38,577 bases of DNA from Mycetocola reblochoni REB411 (GCF_900163835.1 NZ_FUKR01000018.1:1-38577), one strand, 5' to 3'; counted from the first letter of the stretch, positions 7,610 to 15,361 are shown. Program-made: numbers and translations. The notes: generated by a model from the sequence alone, not told the origin.

Positions 7610-8392
7610 GTGCAGATGCTCGAGAACGCCCGCAGCGGCCACAGCGCCGGTCCGCTCGGAATGGCCGACCTCCTGGCCGTCCTGTTCGGCCATTCCCTCC
7701 GGCACCGTCCCGAGCAGCCCGGCTGGGAGGACAGGGACGTCTTCCTGCTCAGCAACGGACACACCGCTCCGGTGCTCTATGCGGCGATGGCGCACACCGG
7801 CTACTTCCCCACGGACGAGCTCATGACGCTGCGCCGTCTCGGCTCCCGACTGCAGGGTCACCCGGAACGGACGGCCCTGCCCGGCCTCGAGAACACCAGC
7901 GGCCCCCTGGGCAGCGGCCTCTCGCAGGGTGCGGGCTGGGCCCAGATCGTCCGCGACCTGGACGGCCGCCCCGACCGCGTCGTGTACGTAATGATGGGCG
8001 ACGGCGAGCTCAACGAGGGAAACATCTGGGAGGCGGCGATGTATGCCGCCAAGTATCGGCTCGGCAACCTCATCGGGATCGTCGACCGCAACTTCATCCA
8101 GATCGACGGCGACACCGAGGACGTGATGCCCCTCGGCGACCTGGCCGGCAAGTGGCGCACCTTCGGCTGGCACGTCGTCGACATCGACGGGAACGACATC
8201 GCCGCGATCGTCGAGGCCGTCGACGAGTGCCGCCGGGTGACCGACCAGCCCTCCGTCATCCTCGCCCGCACGGTTCCCGGCCGCGGAGTGCCCTACATGG
8301 AGCACGACCACACCTGGCACGGCCGCGTCCCCACGTCCGAGCAGGCGGACATCGCCGTCGCCGCCCTCACCGCCGAAGGAGAAACCCGATGA
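7610..8392 (+). CDS. transketolase, N-terminal (ThDP-binding) subunit; 5' end probably frameshifted
   Basis: Split transketolase N half. Visible: GHSAGPLG (family GHxxGxLG), LSNGHTAPVLYA, GPLGSGLSQGAGWA, and the ThDP motif starting GDGELNEG and ending IGIVDRN. Ketol transfer needs the C half encoded next (ATGA overlap). The first in-frame start is the GTG at 7610, but the frame is open back to 7505 and encodes a family-like helix (LAELAREIRVSIVQML) just before it. An ATG at 7530 begins a plausible N-terminus (MTTPPPLSP) in another frame; one extra C in the C-runs at 7542-7555 would join the two. So the real gene probably spans 7530-8392 with a one-base deletion or sequence error. Confidence 0.82.
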   Translation: MQMLENARSGHSAGPLGMADLLAVLFGHSLRHRPEQPGWEDRDVFLLSNGHTAPVLYAAMAHTGYFPTDELMTLRRLGSRLQGHPERTALPGLENTSGPLGSGLSQGAGWAQIVRDLDGRPDRVVYVMMGDGELNEGNIWEAAMYAAKYRLGNLIGIVDRNFIQIDGDTEDVMPLGDLAGKWRTFGWHVVDIDGNDIAAIVEAVDECRRVTDQPSVILARTVPGRGVPYMEHDHTWHGRVPTSEQADIAVAALTAEGETR

Positions 8393-9372
8393 CCGCCGCA
8401 GACCGAGCCCCGAGCGCCCCACCGCTGCCGACCGAACCGATCCGCATGGGCTTCGGCCGCGGTCTCCTCGAGGCGGGACGTCGCAACGACCGCGTCGTCG
8501 CACTCTGCGCCGACCTCGTCGAGAGCACCCAGATGCACCACTTCCGCGACGCGTTCCCCACGCGCTTCTTCGAGGTGGGCGTGGCGGAGCAGAACCTCGT
8601 CACCGTCGCCAGCGGCATGGCCGCGGCCGGCACGGTGCCGTTCACGAGCAGCTACGCCGCGTTCAGCCCCGGCCGCAACTGGGAGCAGATCAAGACCACG
8701 GCCGCACTCAACGACCGACCGGTCAAGGTGGTCGGCTCCCACGCCGGACTCAACGTCGGCCCGGACGGAGCGACACACCAGATGCTCGAGGACATCGCCC
8801 TGATGCGCGTCATGCCGAACATGGTCGTCGTTGCCCCGGCCGACAGCGTCGAGGCGGAGAAGGCGACGATCGCGCTCGCCGCCGACCCCCGCCCCTGCTA
8901 CCTGCGCCTGGCCAGGGACGCGACGCCCGTGTTCACCACGCCGGAGGACCCGTTCGTGCTCGGCAAGGGGCGGGTCCTGCGCGCGGGTTCGGACGTCACA
9001 CTCGCCGGCACCGGCACGATGACCTGGCAGCTGCTCGCGGCTGCGGAGGCTTTGGCCTCCCACGGCATCGACGCCGAGGTGCTGCACTTCGCCACGATCA
9101 AGCCGTTCGATGCCGATCTGCTGGTGTCGAGCGCGGCGAGGACCGGCTTCGTCGTGTCCGCCGAGGAGGCGCAGATCGCCGGGGGGTTCGGCGGGCTGGT
9201 CGCCGAGACCCTGTCGGAGCATCGCCCCACTCGGCTGCTCCGTCTCGGCGTGGAGGACCGCTACGGCGAGTCGGGAGCACCCACCGAGGTGGTCGAGCAC
9301 TTCGGGCTGACCGCCCGCAGGCTCGCCGCCCGGATCGCGGAGGCGCTCGGCGTCACCAGGGCCGACGGCTGA
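8389..9372 (+). CDS. transketolase, C-terminal (pyrimidine-binding) subunit
   Basis: 327 residues, matching the C half of split transketolases. The cofactor-activating glutamate is E67 in FEVGVAEQNL; other landmarks are SHAGLNVGPDGATHQ, VAPADSVEAE and PCYLRLARD. A GAAGGAG site lies 7 bases before the ATG at 8389, which overlaps the stop of the N subunit. The pair would form an alpha2beta2 enzyme moving a two-carbon ketol unit between a ketose or 2-oxo acid and an aldehyde. Two-subunit transketolases are common in catabolic islands (for example sulfo-sugar and branched-sugar pathways), so the donor cannot be inferred from family alone. Confidence 0.88.
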   Translation: MTAADRAPSAPPLPTEPIRMGFGRGLLEAGRRNDRVVALCADLVESTQMHHFRDAFPTRFFEVGVAEQNLVTVASGMAAAGTVPFTSSYAAFSPGRNWEQIKTTAALNDRPVKVVGSHAGLNVGPDGATHQMLEDIALMRVMPNMVVVAPADSVEAEKATIALAADPRPCYLRLARDATPVFTTPEDPFVLGKGRVLRAGSDVTLAGTGTMTWQLLAAAEALASHGIDAEVLHFATIKPFDADLLVSSAARTGFVVSAEEAQIAGGFGGLVAETLSEHRPTRLLRLGVEDRYGESGAPTEVVEHFGLTARRLAARIAEALGVTRADG

Positions 9373-9416
9373 CCGGCGCGGGCACGGCGCCTCGCACTCC
9401 GTCCCGTCGGCGAGCA

Positions 9417-9452
9417 ACGGGGCGCGGCGATGTCCTCGTCGCCGCGCCCCGT
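9417..9452. terminator. bidirectional terminator between transketolase and dehydrogenase genes
   Basis: A perfect 14-bp stem (9417-9430 with 9439-9452) and 8-base loop sits between two convergent genes, so it can end transcripts from both sides. Confidence 0.75.
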
Positions 9453-9487
9453 CACCGCTGCCCGCCAGCGGCTCCCCCCTCGCCGCC

Positions 9488-10504
9488 TCAGTCGAAGACG
9501 ACGACCACCTTGTCGGCGGCTCCGGGCGTGCGCGCCAGCTCCAGAGCGTCAAGTGTCTGGTCGAACGGGAAGCGGTGGCTGATGATCCGGGCGTACTTGT
9601 CGGCGTTGGCGATGATCGCGTCGGTCACCTCGAAGATCTCGGTGGGGTAGCCCATCGACGTCCTGATGTCGATCTCCGTGGCCAGGATCGCGCCGAAGTC
9701 GACCTCGACCGGCCGCTTGTGCACCGCGGGGATGGTGAGGACCGCACGGTGCTTGGCCGCCGCGAGGATCGTCTGCACAACGACGGGCGCCCCTGCGGCG
9801 TCGATGTAGACGTCGCTTCCCGCGCGTCCGCGGTGTCCGATTCCGTCGGCCGCCTCGCCGTGGAGCTCGATCAGCCGCGCGATGACGTCCTCCTCGGCGG
9901 AGTTGATGACCGCGTCCGCACCGACGGCGAGCGCCACCTCGAGCCGCGTCGGCTGGATGTCGACGACGACGACGTGCGCGACGCCCTTCGACTTCAGGCT
10001 GATGGCCGCGCCGAGCCCGACCGGACCCGCGCCGAACACGACGGCACGGTCGCCCTCGCTCGCGCCGGAGCGGTTGACGGCGTGGTGCGCGACCGCCATC
10101 GGCTCGTTGAGGGCGGCGACCTCCCACGGGATGTCCTTCGGCACGACGCGGAGCTGACGCCCCGGCTCGTTGTCGATGACGAGCACATACTCGCTCAGCG
10201 CGCCCTGCGCCCCGCCAGAGCCGAGGAAGCCGTCGGTAAAGGCCATCGTGTCGATGACGACGTGGTCGCCGAGCTCCACGCCGACGGCGTCCGGTCCGAG
10301 CTGGACCACTTCGGCGGCAGGCTCGTGCCCCAGGGGCGTCGCGCCCTGCCGCGGCGGGATCCCGCCGACGTGGGTGTACATGGCGTCCGATCCGCAGATG
10401 CCGCATGCCTTGACCTTCAGCAGCACATCGCGGGGTCCGACGGTGGGCGTGTCGGTCTCGACCCACTCGACGGTGTCGGGACCGGTGACGATGACGGATT
10501 TCAT
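9488..10504 (-). CDS. zinc-dependent alcohol dehydrogenase (MDR family)
   Basis: 338 residues. Catalytic zinc ligands are visible: C37 in ACGICGSD, H60-E61 in PLGHEPA, and the NEPMAVAHHAV segment with E144. The Rossmann motif GAGPVG is at 158-163 with an acidic D172 region (VVVDI) suiting NAD. The four-cysteine structural zinc loop expected around 85-115 is absent, as in some sorbitol/threonine-dehydrogenase-like members. The ATG at 10504 has AAGGAG just upstream; a longer frame reaching 10648 lacks a sensible start. It faces the transketolase genes and is divergent from the TetR gene, so it probably oxidises or reduces an intermediate of the same pathway. Confidence 0.87.
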   Translation of the reverse strand: MKSVIVTGPDTVEWVETDTPTVGPRDVLLKVKACGICGSDAMYTHVGGIPPRQGATPLGHEPAAEVVQLGPDAVGVELGDHVVIDTMAFTDGFLGSGGAQGALSEYVLVIDNEPGRQLRVVPKDIPWEVAALNEPMAVAHHAVNRSGASEGDRAVVFGAGPVGLGAAISLKSKGVAHVVVVDIQPTRLEVALAVGADAVINSAEEDVIARLIELHGEAADGIGHRGRAGSDVYIDAAGAPVVVQTILAAAKHRAVLTIPAVHKRPVEVDFGAILATEIDIRTSMGYPTEIFEVTDAIIANADKYARIISHRFPFDQTLDALELARTPGAADKVVVVFD

Positions 10505-10606
10505 GGGGCTCCTTCGCGGGGGGGGGCGACACGCCTGCGACGATGCGGGCGGTCGGTGTTCGTCGAATAACCTTACCGTGTTCAGAAATAGACGGGCAGG
10601 GACGTC

Positions 10607-11218
10607 ATGACGACCACAGGCGCGGGCCGGCCCGCACAGACCTCGCACGCGGAGCTACGCGAGCTCGCGATGGCGATGTTCGCGGAGCGGGGCTATGACG
10701 ACACGTCCCTCGCCGATGTCGCCCGCGCCGCGGGGGTGAGTCGCACGACCCTGTTCTCCTACGTGCCGGCGAAACGCGATCTCCTCTGGGAGGAGCACGA
10801 TGAACGCGATCGCCGCCTGGAACGGTACCTGGCCGCGCCGCCGGACGGCGAGCTCGTCGAGGTGCTCGTCGGAGCGCTCCTGGTGATCGCCCGATACGAC
10901 TGTGCGGACCATCGCCGCTTCGCGTCACGGGCCCGGATCGTCGGGGGATCGCCGGAGCTGCGCGCGTACTCGGCCCTGCGGACCGCGGAGCTCGCCGAGC
11001 GGATCGTCGCTCTGGCCCGCCTCCACTCCCCCCTGCTGGCCCCGGATGCGGTCGGCGACGTCGCCAGGGCGCTCATGGCGATCGCCGCCGCAACGATCGA
11101 GGACTGGGGGCGGAGCGAGATCGTGACGGAGGATCTCGACGTGGCGATCCGCCGGCGGGTGGCACCCTTCCTCGCTCCGCTCAGCGCAGTCGCGGACGGC
11201 TCGTCCACGCGGAGCTGA
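10607..11218 (+). CDS. TetR family transcriptional regulator
   Basis: 203 residues. The N-terminal helix-turn-helix reads LAMAMFAERGYDDTSLADVA, then RAAGVSRTTLFSYVPAKRDLLW, at about residues 20-61, typical of TetR repressors. The C-terminal ligand domain is not assignable. An AGGGA site precedes the ATG. It is divergent from the alcohol dehydrogenase gene across a 102-base spacer, where it most likely binds, and may control the whole island. After the gene, 11219-11350 shows only short GC-rich repeats and no gene. Confidence 0.88.
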   Translation: MTTTGAGRPAQTSHAELRELAMAMFAERGYDDTSLADVARAAGVSRTTLFSYVPAKRDLLWEEHDERDRRLERYLAAPPDGELVEVLVGALLVIARYDCADHRRFASRARIVGGSPELRAYSALRTAELAERIVALARLHSPLLAPDAVGDVARALMAIAAATIEDWGRSEIVTEDLDVAIRRRVAPFLAPLSAVADGSSTRS

Positions 11219-11352
11219 GCGGTCGGCTGTGCGGTCGCGAAGCCGCCGCCAGCGAGCCCGATCCGCCCCGGCCCGGCCCGGCCCGATGCCACAGCCACCC
11301 GCGAACCCGAACCCGAACCCTCATCGTCGGACCGCCCCGCCCGCAACAAAGA

Positions 11353-11382
11353 ATCCCGCCCTCACCGGAGTGAGAGCGGGAT
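11353..11382 (-). terminator. terminator downstream of tRNA-Ala
   Basis: Arms 11353-11359 and 11376-11382 (ATCCCGC/GCGGGAT) with an inner CTCAC/GTGAG stem form a hairpin. On the minus strand it is followed by a T-rich TTCTTTGTTG. Confidence 0.65.
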
Positions 11383-11388
11383 CTGTTG

Positions 11389-11461
11389 TGGACCTAGGGG
11401 GATTCGAACCCCCGACCTCTTCATTGCGAACGAAGCGCGCTACCAACTGCGCCATAGGCCC
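11389..11461 (-). tRNA. tRNA-Ala (anticodon CGC)
   Basis: A full cloverleaf can be folded: 7-bp acceptor stem, D stem GCGC, anticodon arm with loop TTCGCAA (anticodon CGC, reading GCG) and T arm with GTTCGAATC. Acceptor pair 3-70 is G-U, the identity element of alanine tRNA. 73 nt; the 3' CCA is not encoded. Confidence 0.93.
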
Positions 11462-11504
11462 GAGTACCCGACAAGCCTAGCACGGCGGCGGGCCGGCTCG
11501 TGAC

Positions 11505-12605
11505 CTAGCCCGCGTTGCGCCGGCGGCGGAGGATGTCCGAGACGTCGGTGCGGGAGTCGTACTCGCCGACGCGTCCCATCTGGGCGAAGGGGTTCTCCTC
11601 GACCGCAGCCCGCCCGGCCTCGGCGCGCTCGACTGCATCCCGCTCGGCCTGATCGCGCTCGGCGCGCTCGCGACGCGCGCGCTCCACCGCGGCGGCGTCC
11701 TGCACGATGTCCGCCTGCCGGGCACTCGCCATCTCGGCCATGACCTGCGCGAGCGCGGCCTGGCGGAGCGCCTCCTGTGCCTCGACACGGGAGAGCGTCT
11801 CGTCGGCGAGCGAGCCCTGGGTGCTCTGCAGCGCATCCGGAAGGGGCGCGCTGTCCCAGAGCGGTCGGTGCGTGGCCACGCGGGGGGCTTCGATGCGCCC
11901 CTCGTCCTGGTCGTACAGCGTCGCGGCCTCGGCCACGTCGTCCGTCGCCACGACGACCATCGGGCGGCGCGCGCTGCGCTCCGCGACGACGGCCATCCGC
12001 GCCAGGGCGGAGGCCGCGGCGACCGCGACGACCAGCCCGCTCACGAGCAGACCAGCCCCGGCGCCCCCGGCGACCGCGGCGACGCCCGCACCGATCAGGG
12101 GGAAGCTCACGAGCAGCAGGGCGGTGGCGACCAGGCGGGCACGACGGCGCGACGCAGCGAGGTCTCGAGCCCTCACCCGGGCGGCAACGACCGGGTCGGT
12201 CGCGGCATCGAGGCGCTCCTGGGCCTGGCGTTCCTGCATCTGACGGCGCTCCTCGTCCTTGGTCCGGTCCCGCTCCGTTCGCGCGGCCGCAGCCCTCGCC
12301 CGACGGTCGCGCCACGCAGCGGTTGCAGCAGCCCGGCGGGCCCGACGGCTGGTGCCCTCGCGCAACTCGGCGTCACGGAGAATTCTCTTCTGCTCGGCGA
12401 TCTGTTCGCGTGATGCGTCCACAGTCACCTCGGTGGGACCGTCGGCGCCCTCGGCGAGCACCCGCATGGTCCGCTGCAGCCGCTCGGCGTTCCGCGCGGT
12501 CGCCCGGTACTGGTGCTGACGGCGCAGTCCGGGGATCAGGCAGACGAACCAGAGCAGCACGACCAGCGCGAAGACCACCCCGCCGCCCCAGATCTGACTC
12601 GTCAT
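11505..12605 (-). CDS. membrane protein of unknown function, helical and arginine-rich
   Basis: 366 residues, not assigned to a named family. An N-terminal membrane helix lies at about 5-26, followed by a basic region rich in R, A, E and Q (about 30-155) that looks helical or coiled coil, then two more membrane helices at about 157-181 and 183-206. The C-terminal half is polar, with Glu/Arg-rich helices near 280-325. The layout suggests an anchored scaffold or regulatory protein with cytoplasmic coils. The ATG at 12605 follows a weak purine stretch. Genes like this occur as conserved hypotheticals in Microbacteriaceae. No catalytic motif is seen. Confidence 0.75.
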   Translation of the reverse strand: MTSQIWGGGVVFALVVLLWFVCLIPGLRRQHQYRATARNAERLQRTMRVLAEGADGPTEVTVDASREQIAEQKRILRDAELREGTSRRARRAAATAAWRDRRARAAAARTERDRTKDEERRQMQERQAQERLDAATDPVVAARVRARDLAASRRRARLVATALLLVSFPLIGAGVAAVAGGAGAGLLVSGLVVAVAAASALARMAVVAERSARRPMVVVATDDVAEAATLYDQDEGRIEAPRVATHRPLWDSAPLPDALQSTQGSLADETLSRVEAQEALRQAALAQVMAEMASARQADIVQDAAAVERARRERAERDQAERDAVERAEAGRAAVEENPFAQMGRVGEYDSRTDVSDILRRRRNAG

Positions 12606-12677
12606 GGTCCAACGGTAGGAGCAGCCGACCGCTCAGCCCCGCATTGCGGCGGTGTGTCCCGGCGTGTTGGCCGCGAC

Positions 12678-12755
12678 GGCGTTCGGCGTCGGCGTTCCGC
12701 GTCGGCGTTCCGCGTCGGCGTTCCGCGTCGGCGTTCCGCGTCGGCGCTCGGTGTC
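12678..12755. repeat. 13-bp tandem repeat, six copies
   Basis: The unit GGCGTTCCGCGTC occurs in four perfect copies (12691-12742), flanked by one-mismatch (12678-12690) and degenerate (12743-12755) copies. It lies in the 213-base spacer between two minus-strand genes. Because 13 is not a multiple of three, any frame through it changes every copy, so it is not coding. Confidence 0.9.
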
Positions 12756-12818
12756 GGCGGCGGTCCGGCGGGCGTCCCCGCCCATCAGCGCCGCACACGG
12801 TTGTTCCCGACGCACCGC

Positions 12819-13472
12819 TCAGACGAAGGGCGAGTACCGGATCGGCCGCGCAGCCGCCGCGATGTCCTCCGCGGGGATGCGGGCGTTCTCCGGCGGCACC
12901 CTGCCCTCACGCCACCGCCGCAGCACGCCCTCACCGACCTCCTCGGAGACCAGCGCGAAAGCGAAGTGGTCGCGCCAGTCGCCGTCGATGTGGATGTAGC
13001 GTCGGCGCAGCCCCTCGTAGCGGAAGCCGAGCTTGGTGACCACCCGCAGGCTCGGCGCGTTCTCCGGGCGGATGCAGATCTCCATCCGGTGCAGGCCCCG
13101 CGCGAAACAGAGGTCGGTGGCGAGGGCGACGGCCGTCGGGGTGACCCCCTGCCCGGCGGACGCTCGCGTCACCCAGTAGCCCAGGCTCGCCGACGCGAGC
13201 GAGCCGTAGGTGATGCCCGAGACGTTGAGCTGCCCGGCGAAACGCCCGTCCACCTGCATCACGAGCGGCAGACCGGTACCGGCGCGTTCCTGCTGGAGCA
13301 GGGAGCGGATGCTGCCCCTGACGTCGAACGCTCGCGCGCCGTCGGGACTTGACGCCTCCCAGCGCTGCAGCCACGCCCGATCGGCCAGCAACGCCTGCTC
13401 GACGGTGCGGGAGTCACGCACCCTGATCGTCCGGATCGAGACCCGGCCGTCCGCGAGCGGCGGGTCGATCAT
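12819..13472 (-). CDS. RimJ/RimL-type GNAT N-acetyltransferase
   Basis: 217 residues with the GNAT fold of ribosomal-protein and small-molecule N-acetyltransferases. Landmarks: VSIRTIRVRDSRTV at the start, VDGRFAGQLNVSGI (central strands), the acetyl-CoA site YWVTRASAGQGVTPTAV, and LHRMEICIRPENAPSLRVV followed by KLGFRYEGLRRRYIHIDG, the RimJ hallmark. The family acetylates the N-terminal amine of ribosomal proteins or other amines. The gene lies 34 bases after galU on the same strand. The partner is not predictable. Confidence 0.88.
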   Translation of the reverse strand: MIDPPLADGRVSIRTIRVRDSRTVEQALLADRAWLQRWEASSPDGARAFDVRGSIRSLLQQERAGTGLPLVMQVDGRFAGQLNVSGITYGSLASASLGYWVTRASAGQGVTPTAVALATDLCFARGLHRMEICIRPENAPSLRVVTKLGFRYEGLRRRYIHIDGDWRDHFAFALVSEEVGEGVLRRWREGRVPPENARIPAEDIAAAARPIRYSPFV

Positions 13473-13506
13473 CGACGCGCCACGGGACGGCTGAGACCCC
13501 GCATCA

Positions 13507-14409
13507 TCACTCGTCGGCGTTCTGCGACGCGACGAAGCTTGCCAGCCACGGCTTCAGCGCGGGGCCGAGGTCCTCGCGATCGCTGGCCAGCTGCACGATG
13601 GCCTTGATGTAGTCGAGGCGGTCGCCGGTGTCGTAGCGGCGGCCGCGGAAGATCACACCGTACACGCCCCCGGCGATGGCGTCGTCGGCCGCGAGCTCCT
13701 GCAGAGCGTCGGTGAGCTGGATCTCCCCGCCCTTGCCCGGAGCCGTGCGCTCGAGGATCTCGAAGACCTCGGGCTTGAGCACGTACCGTCCGATCACGGC
13801 GAGGTTGGACGGGGCGTCCTCCTTCGCCGGCTTCTCGACGAGCCCGGTGATCTTGACGACGTCGGGGTTGTCGGTCGGCTCGACCGCGGCGGCCCCGTAC
13901 ATGTGGATGCTGTCGGGGTCGACCTCCATGAGGGCCACGATGGTGGCGTCACGCGACTCCTGCTCGTCGATCATCGTGGTCAGCAGCGGGTCACGCGCGT
14001 CGATGAGGTCGTCGCCGAGGAGAACCGCGAACGGCTCGTGTCCGACGTGACGCTTGGCCCGCAGCACCGCGTGCCCGAGGCCGAGCGGGTCGCCCTGGCG
14101 GAGGAAGTGGATGTCGGCCATGGCGGAGGACTCGACGACGCGGTCGAGCTTGGCGGTGTCGCCCTTCTTCTCGAGCGTGTGCTCGAGCTCCGTCACACGG
14201 TCGAAGTGGTTGGCCAGCGCGTTCTTGTTGCGCCCGAGGATCATCAGGACGTCGTTGAGGCCGGCGTCCACCGACTCCTCGACGACGTACTGAATCGCCG
14301 GCTTGTCGACGACGGGGAGCATTTCCTTCGGGAGCGCTTTGGTCGCGGGCAGGAAACGGGTTCCGAGGCCAGCGGCAGGGATGACGGACTTGGTGACACG
14401 TGAAGGCAT
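13507..14409 (-). CDS. galU: UTP-glucose-1-phosphate uridylyltransferase GalU
   Basis: 300 residues, normal length. Makes UDP-glucose from UTP and glucose 1-phosphate for cell-envelope and polysaccharide synthesis. The nucleotide-binding GLGTRFLPATKALPKEMLPV is at residues 14-33, with the sugar-binding VEKP (LVEKPAKEDAP), GDD (VLLGDDLI) and GRRYDTGDRLDYIKA segments. The ATG at 14409 lies 6 bases after a TAGAGT box, so the message is probably leaderless. It is divergent from the 5-formyl-THF cyclo-ligase gene across only 78 bases. Confidence 0.96.
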   Translation of the reverse strand: MPSRVTKSVIPAAGLGTRFLPATKALPKEMLPVVDKPAIQYVVEESVDAGLNDVLMILGRNKNALANHFDRVTELEHTLEKKGDTAKLDRVVESSAMADIHFLRQGDPLGLGHAVLRAKRHVGHEPFAVLLGDDLIDARDPLLTTMIDEQESRDATIVALMEVDPDSIHMYGAAAVEPTDNPDVVKITGLVEKPAKEDAPSNLAVIGRYVLKPEVFEILERTAPGKGGEIQLTDALQELAADDAIAGGVYGVIFRGRRYDTGDRLDYIKAIVQLASDREDLGPALKPWLASFVASQNADE

Positions 14410-14415
14410 GCTTCC

Positions 14416-14421
14416 ACTCTA
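14416..14421 (-). promoter_or_regulatory. -10 box for leaderless galU
   Basis: TAGAGT on the minus strand, 6 bases before the galU ATG. Confidence 0.5.
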
Positions 14422-14474
14422 CTGTCCGGTGCGGAGGAACGGCCGGTCCTCGTCCCCACGGACGCGGCGGTGCC

Positions 14475-14480
14475 TATGCT
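14475..14480 (+). promoter_or_regulatory. -10 box for leaderless cyclo-ligase gene
   Basis: TATGCT (four of six -10 matches) followed by 7 bases and the ATG at 14488. It decides the start: in-frame GTG 14470 and ATG 14476 lie upstream of or inside this box. Confidence 0.5.
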
Positions 14481-14487
14481 TGAGGGC

Positions 14488-15084
14488 ATGGACACCCAGG
14501 CGGACCACCAGAAGCGCGCCATCCGAGCGGAGCTGCGCGAGCGGCGGCGGACCATGACCTCGTCCGAGAGGGAGTCGGCGGAGAGCGGCCTGACCGCACG
14601 GCTGATCGAGCTCGCCGGACGCCACGACGCGCACACCATCGCCTGCTACCTGTCCGGCCAGAACGAGCCCAACACGCGGCCGTTCCTCAACACCGTCATC
14701 GCCGACGGCATGAAGGTCCTGTTCCCGATCACGAGGGAGGACGGGCTGCTCGACTGGACCGACGGCGAGAGCGGCGCGGAGGTCATCGGGCTGTTCGGCA
14801 CGCCGGAGGCCGTGGGCAACATCCTCGGGCCCATCGCCATCAACGACGTCGACCTCATCATCGTGCCGGCGGCCGCCGTGGACTCCACCGGCATGCGCCT
14901 GGGCTGGGGCCGGGGCTTCTTCGACAAGACGCTGGGGTCGATGGAGCGCTGCCCGCCGGTGTACGCGGTCGTGTTCGATGGGGAGTTCGTCGACACCGTA
15001 CCGTCCGAGGTGCACGACCAGCGCGTGAACGGTGTCGTCACGCCGACGCGTATCATCGAGTTCTCCGCCCCCTCCCCGTTCTAA
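14488..15084 (+). CDS. 5-formyltetrahydrofolate cyclo-ligase
   Basis: 198 residues, usual for the family. Converts 5-formyl-THF to 5,10-methenyl-THF using ATP. The start KRAIRAELRERRRTM is the conserved basic helix; CYLSGQNEPNTRPF binds substrate, and MRLGWGRGFFDKTL (about 136-149) is the phosphate-binding motif usually read as RLGxGxGxYD, here with F in place of Y. The start at 14488 fits a leaderless promoter. It is followed 7 bases later by the FmdB-like gene, whose ribosome site overlaps this gene's stop, so they form one operon. Confidence 0.94.
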   Translation: MDTQADHQKRAIRAELRERRRTMTSSERESAESGLTARLIELAGRHDAHTIACYLSGQNEPNTRPFLNTVIADGMKVLFPITREDGLLDWTDGESGAEVIGLFGTPEAVGNILGPIAINDVDLIIVPAAAVDSTGMRLGWGRGFFDKTLGSMERCPPVYAVVFDGEFVDTVPSEVHDQRVNGVVTPTRIIEFSAPSPF

Positions 15085-15091
15085 GGTCCCC

Positions 15092-15328
15092 ATGCCCACC
15101 TATTCCTACGCCTGCGCCCAGTGCGGCAATGCCTTCGATGTCCACCAGTCGTTCAGCGACGATGCGCTGACCGTCTGCCCGTCCTGCGGCGGCCCGCTGC
15201 GCAAGGTCTACGGCACCGTCGGTGTGACGTTCAACGGATCGGGCTTCTACCGGACGGACTCGCGCAGCTCCGGCCCCTCCGGTGCGTCCTCTGGTTCATC
15301 CGGCGCCTCATCAGTATCGTCGTCGTAG
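15092..15328 (+). CDS. FmdB-type zinc ribbon protein
   Basis: 78 residues. MPTYSYACAQCGNAFDV with C8 and C11, then VCPSCGG with C29 and C32, make the CxxC...CxxC zinc ribbon of the FmdB family. The tail after residue 60 is a Ser/Gly-rich unordered stretch. The family was named for a putative regulator of formamide genes, but its role in most bacteria is unknown. AAGG overlapping the upstream stop serves as the ribosome site. Confidence 0.92.
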   Translation: MPTYSYACAQCGNAFDVHQSFSDDALTVCPSCGGPLRKVYGTVGVTFNGSGFYRTDSRSSGPSGASSGSSGASSVSSS

Positions 15329-15361
15329 GGGTGGTCGACCGGGCCACAGGAGGGAATAGCC

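Noticed and set aside
6644-8503. 619-codon open frame on the minus strand across the aldolase and transketolase genes
   Set aside because: Composition is typical of antisense frames in GC-rich genes; the plus strand has recognised proteins with intact motifs.
9575-10570. 331-codon plus-strand frame opposite the alcohol dehydrogenase
   Set aside because: Asp/Arg-rich shadow; the minus strand shows zinc and Rossmann motifs.
347-11218. Reading the island as a plain pyroglutamate-to-2-oxoglutarate route
   Set aside because: PxpABC plus GDH would suffice for that; it leaves the aldolase-like, split transketolase and dehydrogenase genes unexplained, though it cannot be excluded for part of the cluster.
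12678-12755. CRISPR array or coding repeat
   Set aside because: Units are 13 bp without spacers and change frame each copy; it is a plain tandem repeat.
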